This document shows, piece by piece, positions 7,274 through 12,270 of a stretch of 12,270 bases of DNA. Below the pieces are notes generated by a model. The model saw only the letters and a program-made list of their open reading frames with translations. It had not been told where the DNA came from and made no database searches. Positions within the stretch are counted from its first letter, which is position 1, and every line of letters starts with the position of its first letter. The position numbers and the translations under genes were made by a program. Source of the stretch: Synergistaceae bacterium. Its GTDB lineage: Bacteria > Synergistota > Synergistia > Synergistales > Synergistaceae. The DNA lies in the NCBI GenBank assembly GCA_012727545.1, contig JAAYHA010000047.1, positions 1-12,270 of the forward strand, in the 5' to 3' direction.

Positions 7274-7296
7274 GCTGCTCATCAATTCTGAGCAGC
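7274..7296. promoter_or_regulatory. Inverted repeat, candidate autoregulatory operator
   Basis: GCTGCTCA (7274-7281) and TGAGCAGC (7289-7296) are perfect inverted copies separated by 7 nt. The dyad begins about four bases after the predicted transcription start of the FCD regulator and ends 45 nt before its GTG start. Such a position suits repression by a dimeric regulator. It could instead be a leader hairpin in the mRNA, or a weak terminator, but no T-tract follows on either strand. Confidence 0.5.
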
Positions 7297-7306
7297 CTCT
7301 TTGTCG

Positions 7307-7335
7307 ATTATATTAAAAATACATAAGTAATGCAA
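7307..7335 (-). promoter_or_regulatory. Sigma-70 type promoter of the FCD regulator operon
   Basis: On the minus strand, TTGCAT (7330-7335) and a perfect TATAAT (7307-7312) are 17 nt apart. The predicted start of transcription near 7300 lies just before the inverted repeat at 7274-7296, giving a leader of about 70 nt. Confidence 0.65.
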
Positions 7336-7396
7336 TCTTAGCCTCCAACGAAGCCCTGTTTTTTGCATTTTCCATTTTGATTTCCTTATCTAGATT

Positions 7397-7429
7397 AAGG
7401 GAAGGAGATGCAGCAGCATTCCTTCCCTT
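7397..7429 (-). terminator. Strong hairpin downstream of rubrerythrin
   Basis: AAGGGAAGGA (7397-7406) pairs with TCCTTCCCTT (7420-7429). Inside, after one bulged G, ATGC (7408-7411) pairs with GCAT (7416-7419) around a 4-nt loop, giving 14 bp in all. It lies 46 nt after the rubrerythrin stop on the minus strand. A good T-tract follows only on the plus strand (CTTTTGCTTTT), where no gene arrives. On the minus strand only TT follows, so it may act as a 3' stabiliser or a weak terminator separating rubrerythrin from the regulator promoter. Confidence 0.5.
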
Positions 7430-7474
7430 CTTTTGCTTTTATTTTCTAAAAGAATCGGTCAGTCTTTTTCCAAA

Positions 7475-8008
7475 CTACCAGTTTTTGGCCTGGATCTCAA
7501 AATGTGCCTGCCGGTGATCGCAGACAGGGCATTTTTGTGGAGCTTCTTTGCATTCGAATATCGCTCCGCAGTTGCGGCACTTCCAGAAGACTTTTCCGTC
7601 TTTGAGGAATACGTGCCCATCTTCAATGTTCTTCGCAAAATCCTTGTAACGTTTTTCATGCTCTGCTTCGACTTTGGCAATATTCCTGAACATCTCGGCA
7701 AGCTCTTTGAAGCCCTCTTCTTCCGCTTCTTTTGCCATCCGGGGATACATATCGTTCCACTCGTAATTTTCACCTTCGGCTGCAGCCTTGAGGTTTTCTG
7801 CGGTCGATCCTATTCCTGAAAGTGCCTTAAAGTGGAGCTTAGCGTGTTCTTTCTCGTTGTCGGCAGTTTCCAGGAATATCGCGGATATCTGCTCATATCC
7901 TTCCTTTTTGGCAACTGATGCAAAATAGGTGTATTTGTTTCGTGCCATCGACTCTCCTGCAAAAGCTTCCCATAGGTTCTTTTCCGTTTTGCTTCCTTTA
8001 AGTTCCAT
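7475..8008 (-). CDS. rbr: Rubrerythrin
   Basis: A 177-residue cytoplasmic peroxidase that reduces hydrogen peroxide with electrons from NAD(P)H via a rubredoxin or similar donor, the usual oxidative-stress protein of anaerobes. The four-helix diiron domain (~1-130) shows the ligand pattern Glu19, Glu52-x-x-His55, Glu94-x-x-Glu97 and Glu114-x-x-His117. The C-terminal rubredoxin-like domain (~138-177) has CRNC (Cys144, Cys147) and CPVC (Cys160, Cys163) for a mononuclear iron. An extra cysteine sits at 153. The length is normal for the family. ATG 8008 is chosen because GGAGG lies 8 nt upstream. A second in-frame ATG five codons earlier (8023) would place that site inside the coding region. It has its own promoter and stands as a single gene, divergent from the oxidoreductase operon. 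Confidence 0.95.
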   Translation of the reverse strand: MELKGSKTEKNLWEAFAGESMARNKYTYFASVAKKEGYEQISAIFLETADNEKEHAKLHFKALSGIGSTAENLKAAAEGENYEWNDMYPRMAKEAEEEGFKELAEMFRNIAKVEAEHEKRYKDFAKNIEDGHVFLKDGKVFWKCRNCGAIFECKEAPQKCPVCDHRQAHFEIQAKNW

Positions 8009-8049
8009 TTGTGACGCCTCCATGCTCTATAATTTTTATTGCCATAGAT

Positions 8050-8077
8050 ATTTTATAACTATTATATTTAATGTCAA
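8050..8077 (-). promoter_or_regulatory. Sigma-70 type promoter of rubrerythrin
   Basis: On the minus strand a perfect TTGACA (8072-8077) and TAAAAT (8050-8055) are 16 nt apart in AT-rich DNA. Transcription would start near 8043, giving a leader of about 35 nt. I see no obvious PerR- or Fur-type box around it. Confidence 0.6.
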
Positions 8078-8106
8078 AATATGTAAGCTTTTTTCTGCAG
8101 AGTCCC

Positions 8107-8135
8107 TTGAAGGGTGAAAGTTATGAATGTATACT
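8107..8135 (+). promoter_or_regulatory. Sigma-70 type promoter of the 2-oxoacid oxidoreductase operon
   Basis: TTGAAG (8107-8112) and TATACT (8130-8135) are 17 nt apart. Transcription would start near 8142, leaving a leader of about 100 nt before the ATG at 8244. It faces away from the rubrerythrin promoter, with 29 nt between the two -35 elements, so one bound protein could affect both. Confidence 0.5.
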
Positions 8136-8191
8136 CTTAAAACCGTTCAAAAAATTATCCAATTTAGAAACGAAAATGCAGTGATTTTTTG

Positions 8192-8209
8192 GAAACCTTT
8201 GGGTTTTTT
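8192..8209 (+). terminator. Terminator-like hairpin in the oxidoreductase leader
   Basis: GAAACC (8192-8197) pairs with GGTTTT (8202-8207), one pair being G-T, around a TTTG loop. The right arm runs directly into six T residues (8204-8209). It lies between the predicted promoter and the ribosome-binding site AGGAGGG (8231-8237). The stem is short, so this is a candidate attenuator rather than a firm terminator. Confidence 0.35.
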
Positions 8210-8243
8210 GTTAAATATCCACTATCGTTAAGGAGGGAACAAT

Positions 8244-9971
8244 ATGGACAGGATCCATTCTCCTCAGTCTGAGGTGACTATTTCTTTTTGCGCCGCGGCA
8301 GGGCTGGGTCTTCAGACAGCGGAAGACCTTGCGAGGCAGATGCTCTCAAAAGCCGGATATTACGTATTTTCTGCCAGGGAGTATATGTCGAGAGTAAGAG
8401 GGGGGAACAATTCTACACAGATAAGAGTTTCCACCAAACCGGTAAGGGCTTATGTAGACCGTATCGACTGGCTTTTTGCGCTTTCACCTGAGCTGCATCC
8501 GAATATAACAGAGAATATCACAGAGGATACTAAGATATTAGGTGACGCATCAGCAATGGAGAAGGAAATTTCCTCCCTTGGCAGAAAGATGATAGATCTG
8601 GATCTTGCGAAACGAGCATCTGATCTGGGCAGCCCAAAATTTTCTTCCATGATAGTAGCAGGCTTTATCGCCGGTATTTTTACGCTTGGAGAGGATTCAG
8701 CAGATCAGTTGATAGAAAAGCGTTTTAAGGATGGAGATCTTTCAGCAAAGAACAAAACGGCGTTTCGTGTGGGACATAAGCTTGGTAAGGAATACGTTGC
8801 GGGGAAACCCGTCGTGGAAATTCCCGTCCAAAGTGACCGGGAAGAAATTTTTCTGGATGGCAACAGCGCAGTGGCACTTGGTGCCGCATCTGCGGGCTGC
8901 AACTATATAACTGCCTATCCGATGTCTCCGGGTACCGGAGTCTTTTCATATTTTGCGAAAAACGCAAAACTGCTGGGCAGCGTAGTCGAGCAGGTCGAGG
9001 ATGAGATATCCGCAATCAATATGGTGGTGGGAGCTGCCTATGCCGGGGCAAGGTCAATGACCACGACTTCAGGCGGAGGATTTGTGCTTATGTGTGAGGG
9101 GCTCAGCCTGGCCGGAATAACCGAGACACCGGTAGTTGTACACCTTGCCCAGCGACCGGGTCCTGCCACGGGACTTGCCACCAGGACAGAGCAGGCTGAC
9201 CTGGAACTTGCTCTTTATGCCGGACACGGAGAATTCCCGCGCGCACTTTATGCTCCGGTCAACGTTGAAAGCGCCTTCAGGATGGCAGCCCGGGCGTTTA
9301 ACACTGCTCACAAATACCAGGTGCAGTCGATAATACTGACGGATCAGTATCTCCTTGACAGCGGGTATGACATAAAGAGGCCGGATCCTTCGTCCGTGCC
9401 TGGCCCCATACATCCGATCAAGACAGGCAAAGATTACAAAAGATACGCTTTCCCAAAGAAGGGTGAATATGTATCCCCCTTTGGGGTCCCGGGATATGGT
9501 GAGGGATTTGTCTCATTCGACAGCCATGAACACACCGAGGATGCCCATATAACAGAGGACAGGTCTCTAAGGAAAGCAATGGTCGAAAAGAGGCTGAAAA
9601 AACTTGAGGCACTCACGGCGGAAGCGGTCCTGCCCATCGTTATTGGCCCCGAAAAATATGACACCGCGGTCATCTGCTGGGGATCGGTCTTCGAACCGGT
9701 GAAGGAAGCCATGGAGATGCTTGGCTGCAAAGATGCGGCTCTTATAGCTTGCGAACAGGTCTACCCGCTTTCGGAGGAATTCCGGAAGATCATTTCATCG
9801 CCCTGCAGGAAGATATTCGTTGAGGGAAATGCCACGGGACAATTCTCAAGGGTGGTGCGATCCCTTACAGGAACAGGCGCGGATGAAACGATACTTAAAT
9901 ACAACGGGTTCCAGTTCACTGTTGAGGAACTGGCCGGGGAACTTGACAAGCTCCTGAACGTAAGATCATAG
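8244..9971 (+). CDS. korA: 2-oxoacid:ferredoxin oxidoreductase, fused gamma-alpha subunit
   Basis: A 575-residue cytoplasmic subunit of the thiamine-diphosphate enzyme that oxidatively decarboxylates 2-oxoacids to acyl-CoA while reducing ferredoxin. Residues ~1-185 are the gamma domain. Its usual Gly-rich loop is altered to AAAGLGLQT, but SRVRGGNNS is kept. Residues ~205-375 are the alpha (pyrimidine-binding) domain, with ITAYPMSPGTG, VEQVEDEISAINM, GARSMTTTSGGGF and AQRPGPATGLATRTEQADLE. The RPGPATG segment matches the KorA group better than PorA, so 2-oxoglutarate or another amino-acid-derived 2-oxoacid is more likely than pyruvate, although substrate cannot be fixed by eye. Residues ~470-570 form the C-terminal transketolase-like part. 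AGGAGGG stands 6 nt before ATG 8244. The beta subunit follows after 19 nt. No separate ferredoxin-type delta subunit is present nearby. Confidence 0.92.
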   Translation: MDRIHSPQSEVTISFCAAAGLGLQTAEDLARQMLSKAGYYVFSAREYMSRVRGGNNSTQIRVSTKPVRAYVDRIDWLFALSPELHPNITENITEDTKILGDASAMEKEISSLGRKMIDLDLAKRASDLGSPKFSSMIVAGFIAGIFTLGEDSADQLIEKRFKDGDLSAKNKTAFRVGHKLGKEYVAGKPVVEIPVQSDREEIFLDGNSAVALGAASAGCNYITAYPMSPGTGVFSYFAKNAKLLGSVVEQVEDEISAINMVVGAAYAGARSMTTTSGGGFVLMCEGLSLAGITETPVVVHLAQRPGPATGLATRTEQADLELALYAGHGEFPRALYAPVNVESAFRMAARAFNTAHKYQVQSIILTDQYLLDSGYDIKRPDPSSVPGPIHPIKTGKDYKRYAFPKKGEYVSPFGVPGYGEGFVSFDSHEHTEDAHITEDRSLRKAMVEKRLKKLEALTAEAVLPIVIGPEKYDTAVICWGSVFEPVKEAMEMLGCKDAALIACEQVYPLSEEFRKIISSPCRKIFVEGNATGQFSRVVRSLTGTGADETILKYNGFQFTVEELAGELDKLLNVRS

Positions 9972-9990
9972 GGAAGGGGGACTGCTGACA

Positions 9991-10842
9991 ATGATCAAGA
10001 CAGCATTCGATTACACAGGCGAAATATCATGGTGCCCGGGATGCGGGGATTATAAAATACTTGACTCCCTGAAGATGGCACTCAGTGAGCTGGGGCTGGA
10101 TCCCGCAGAGGTTGTGGTGGCATCCGGCATAGGGCAGGCCGCCAAGATGCCTCATTATTTGAAATGCCACTGCGTCAACGGCCTCCACGGAAGGTCTCTG
10201 CCCCTTGCTGCGGGAATAAAGGCCTCCAACAGAAGCCTTACTGTCATCGCTGTGGGCGGAGACGGCGACATGTACGGAGAGGGTGGAAACCACTTCATGC
10301 ATGCCATAAGGAGAAACCCTGACATCACCAATATCGTGTGCAACAATATGATATACGGGCTTACAAAGGGGCAGGGATCGCCGACGACCTCGATAGGAAT
10401 GAAGACTTCGACCCAGCCCTTTGGTGTGACAAGCAAACCGTTGAATCCGTTGCTTCTCGCTCTTTCGTGCGGCGCGACCTTTGTCGCCCGTGCTTCGGCA
10501 GCCGACGCAGAGAAGACAAAGGACATCATAGTAAAGGCGATAAAGCACAAGGGCTATGCTCTGGTAGACATATTCCAGCCATGCGTCTCGTTCAACAAGG
10601 TCAACACGTGGCAGTGGCTCTCGAAGAGCACTAAGTGGCTTGACGAAGAGAGGGATGCCTCAGACAAACTTGAGGCGATGCGGCTTTCAATGGAGACAGA
10701 CCCTTATCCGCTGGGCATAATTTACAGGAGCGACACAGAAAAGACCTTCGAGGAAAACCAGGCTCCCTATGAAGCCGGCGACGATACTCCATTATACGCG
10801 AGGACGCCTGCCCTGGAAAACATAAGGAAGCTTCTGGCCTGA
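9991..10842 (+). CDS. korB: 2-oxoacid:ferredoxin oxidoreductase, beta subunit
   Basis: A 283-residue catalytic partner of the preceding gene, binding thiamine diphosphate and a [4Fe-4S] cluster. WCPGCG gives Cys15 and Cys18; further cysteines at 59/61 (KCHC) and 198 (QPCVSFN) can complete the cluster, as in other beta subunits. The thiamine-diphosphate motif is VGGDGDMYGEGGNHF (from residue 88), followed by CNNMIYGLTKGQGSPTT, which binds magnesium and cofactor. The C-terminal ~70 residues (TKWLDEER..., DTPLYAR) are usual for KorB-type proteins. AAGGGGG (9974-9980) lies 10 nt before ATG 9991, and the gene begins 19 nt after the alpha stop, so the two are cotranscribed. The encoded pair forms the whole enzyme with gamma fused to alpha. 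A terminator follows at 10872. Confidence 0.93.
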   Translation: MIKTAFDYTGEISWCPGCGDYKILDSLKMALSELGLDPAEVVVASGIGQAAKMPHYLKCHCVNGLHGRSLPLAAGIKASNRSLTVIAVGGDGDMYGEGGNHFMHAIRRNPDITNIVCNNMIYGLTKGQGSPTTSIGMKTSTQPFGVTSKPLNPLLLALSCGATFVARASAADAEKTKDIIVKAIKHKGYALVDIFQPCVSFNKVNTWQWLSKSTKWLDEERDASDKLEAMRLSMETDPYPLGIIYRSDTEKTFEENQAPYEAGDDTPLYARTPALENIRKLLA

Positions 10843-10871
10843 TCTCAAGCGTTAAGTCAGTCAATGAACAA

Positions 10872-10902
10872 GGCCGGGCATAAGCACCCGGCCCTGTCTT
10901 TT
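10872..10902. terminator. Intrinsic terminator shared by korB and pdxT
   Basis: GGCCGGG (10872-10878) pairs with CCCGGCC (10887-10893) around an 8-nt loop. On the plus strand the hairpin is followed by CTGTCTTTT, a fair T-tract. It lies 29 nt after the korB stop and 17 nt beyond the pdxT stop on the opposite strand, where the exit sequence (TTGTTC) is weaker. It is clearest as the korB terminator. Confidence 0.75.
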
Positions 10903-10910
10903 ATAAAATT

Positions 10911-11486
10911 CTACGAAATCATTGAAAGGAAGTAGGAATGGACCGTAAGGTCATCTGTTACCTCGGGATGGAAAGAAGTAACAAGCATATTTGCCTCTCT
11001 GGCGGCAGTTATAGCACCACTCTCAGAGGATAAAACCACTACATCCTTTCCCACGGACGAGATGTAGGGGGCCCTTATGAAATACATCGGGATCTTTCCC
11101 ATGTCTCCAAAATCCCCCGTAGTCACGAAACTTCCCAGCTGTCTTCCGTAGGCATTCCGTTTTACGGTGATATCCATTACCGCAAAATGCTTTCTCTCGT
11201 CATTTTCTATCCTTTTAGCCAGGAGAACCATCCCGGCGCACGTACCATAAACAGGGAGCCCTCCCTTTATTATTGGCAGGATCATATCGAAAAGTCCCGA
11301 TTCCCGAAGAAGTTTTCCCTGAGCGGTGCTTTCTCCTCCGGGGAAGATCAGTCCGTCGATATTTTGGGAGAGATCTGAGACAGACCGTATCTCCTTAACT
11401 GATACCCCAAGTTTGCCAAGCGCTGAGCAGTGTTCCTCAAAGGCTCCCTGGACAGCCACTACACCTACGGTGAAGATCCTGTCCAT
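10911..11486 (-). CDS. pdxT: Pyridoxal 5'-phosphate synthase, glutaminase subunit
   Basis: A 191-residue class I glutamine amidotransferase that releases ammonia from glutamine and passes it to PdxS in the DXP-independent route to vitamin B6. Hallmarks are VGVVAVQGAFEEH at the N-terminus, the oxyanion segment PGGEST (49-54), nucleophile Cys83 in YGTCAGM, and His173/Glu175 in SFHPEVTDD, which complete the catalytic triad. The length is normal. The ATG at 11486 begins 2 nt after the pdxS stop, so translation is probably coupled. Its binding site is a modest GGAAAA within the end of pdxS. Confidence 0.96.
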   Translation of the reverse strand: MDRIFTVGVVAVQGAFEEHCSALGKLGVSVKEIRSVSDLSQNIDGLIFPGGESTAQGKLLRESGLFDMILPIIKGGLPVYGTCAGMVLLAKRIENDERKHFAVMDITVKRNAYGRQLGSFVTTGDFGDMGKIPMYFIRAPYISSVGKDVVVLSSESGAITAAREANMLVTSFHPEVTDDLTVHSYFLSMIS

Positions 11487-11488
11487 TC

Positions 11489-12270
11489 TTATTTTCCGCG
11501 TTCCGCCATCAGTACGGCTATCTCACTTTCATTGATGCCGACCATCGCCTCGCCAAGGTCTTCTGAGACCTCCGCAAGGACTTTGGGATCCATGTAGTTT
11601 GTGACGGCCTTGACTATTGCAGCTGCGCGCCTTTTAGGATCACCTGATTTGAATATTCCGCTCCCGACAAAAACGCCCTCAGCTCCGAGCTGCATCATAA
11701 GGGAAGCATCTGCGGGAGTTGCTACTCCGCCCGCAGCAAAGTTAACGACAGGCAGCCTGCCCTCTTCATGTACTGACAGAAGAAGTTCGTACGGTACCTG
11801 CAGTTCTTTGGCTGCCTCAAAGATCTCATCTTTTCTCATTGATCTGACCCTTGATATCTCTGCATTCATAGCCCTCAGGTGGCGGACTGCCTGGATAACA
11901 TCACCGGTTCCCGGTTCGCCCTTTGTCCTTATCATGGTCGCTCCCTCGCCTATCCTGCGGAGAGCCTCACCCAGGTTCCTCGCTCCGCATACGAAAGGTA
12001 CTTTGAACATAGTCTTGTCTATGTGGTAGATGTCATCTGCAGGGCTCAGAACTTCGCTCTCGTCAATGTAGTCGATCTCGATCGCTTCAAGGATCTGGGC
12101 TTCGACGAAGTGGCCTATACGGCACTTTGCCATTACAGGTATCGATACGGCGGCCTGGATGTTCTTTATCATCTTGGGGTCGCTCATCCTCGATATTCCT
12201 CCAGCCTGCCTGATATCGGCGGGTATCCTTTCAAGGGCCATAACAGCGCAGGCGCCGGCTTCTTCGGCAA
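11489..12270 (-). CDS. pdxS: Pyridoxal 5'-phosphate synthase, synthase subunit (5' end outside window)
   Basis: The visible part codes for about 259 residues of PdxS, which makes PLP from ribose 5-phosphate, glyceraldehyde 3-phosphate and ammonia. The open frame continues past the ATG at 12241 to the window edge, reading AEEAGACAVMALERIPADIR, a standard PdxS segment, so roughly the first 30 residues are missing. Visible motifs are VMAK (the family's Schiff-base lysine) before CRIGHFVEAQ, DYIDESEVLSPADD, RTKGEPGTGDVIQAVRH (phosphate binding and second active lysine) and FAAGGVATPADASLMMQLGA with GVFVGSGIFKSGDP. The C-terminus ends MAERGK. The usual neighbour in the family has Ala after VMAK; here it is Cys. 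It forms an operon with pdxT, whose promoter would be upstream, outside the window. Confidence 0.96.
   Translation of the reverse strand, partial: AEEAGACAVMALERIPADIRQAGGISRMSDPKMIKNIQAAVSIPVMAKCRIGHFVEAQILEAIEIDYIDESEVLSPADDIYHIDKTMFKVPFVCGARNLGEALRRIGEGATMIRTKGEPGTGDVIQAVRHLRAMNAEISRVRSMRKDEIFEAAKELQVPYELLLSVHEEGRLPVVNFAAGGVATPADASLMMQLGAEGVFVGSGIFKSGDPKRRAAAIVKAVTNYMDPKVLAEVSEDLGEAMVGINESEIAVLMAERGK

Noticed and set aside
7384..7400. CCTTA/TAAGG inverted repeat as a second terminator after rubrerythrin
   Set aside because: Only five pairs, and it competes for bases with the much stronger 7397-7429 stem; probably incidental.
7459..7773. Second minus-strand frame of 104 residues overlapping rubrerythrin
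   Set aside because: Out of frame with rubrerythrin on the same strand, basic low-complexity product, no start signal.
8104..8114. CCCTTGAAGGG palindrome as an operator between the divergent promoters
   Set aside because: Only an 11-base palindrome overlapping the -35 of korA; too short and common to claim without conservation data.
9069..9413. Minus-strand open frames opposite korA, and similar ones opposite korB
   Set aside because: No family resemblance or ribosome-binding site; they lie inside strongly conserved coding sequence on the other strand.
1..12270. CRISPR array, tRNA/rRNA genes, insertion sequences, phage or toxin-antitoxin modules
   Set aside because: No regularly spaced repeats, no RNA-gene signatures, no transposase- or integrase-like reading frames were seen.

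Overview
The window reads as chromosome of an anaerobic, amino-acid- or organic-acid-fermenting bacterium. Rubrerythrin and a ferredoxin-type 2-oxoacid oxidoreductase point to anaerobic life, and the protein flavour suggests Synergistota. That placement is my impression from sequence style, not a database result. I see no tRNA, rRNA, CRISPR array, transposase, integrase or obvious toxin/defence module. The genes are mostly housekeeping or metabolic, with some unusual regulatory parts.

Left part (1-1530, + strand): the 3' end of an unrecognised gene is followed by a strong hairpin. Next come a lone periplasmic substrate-binding protein of the NMT1/SsuA type and a small, AT-rich, lysine-rich unknown protein with a near-consensus promoter. 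A perfect 19-bp hairpin (1537-1590) separates these from the opposite-strand genes.

Centre (1589-8008, - strand): a large membrane sensor has two periplasmic solute-binding domains, one membrane helix, a degenerate GGDEF domain and an intact-looking EAL domain, so it is a probable c-di-GMP phosphodiesterase. Further right, and read right to left, a likely operon holds a regulator with an FCD ligand domain on an atypical winged helix, a small exported protein, and a type II glycerate kinase. The regulator's promoter (TTGCAT-17-TATAAT) is followed at once by an 8-bp inverted repeat that looks like an autoregulatory operator. A rubrerythrin gene with its own promoter comes next.

Right part (8107-12270): divergent from rubrerythrin, a promoter and a leader with a terminator-like hairpin precede a two-gene operon. 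It encodes a fused gamma-alpha subunit and a beta subunit of a 2-oxoacid:ferredoxin oxidoreductase of KorAB type. A GC-rich hairpin closes this operon. On the opposite strand lie pdxS (5' end outside the window) and pdxT, the two subunits of the DXP-independent pyridoxal phosphate synthase.

Functional picture: the oxidoreductase would oxidise 2-oxoacids, for example from amino-acid catabolism, with reduction of ferredoxin. PdxST would supply the PLP that transaminases need to make those 2-oxoacids. Rubrerythrin protects against peroxide, and the FCD regulator may control glycerate phosphorylation in response to a small organic acid. The links between these neighbouring units are inference from gene content.
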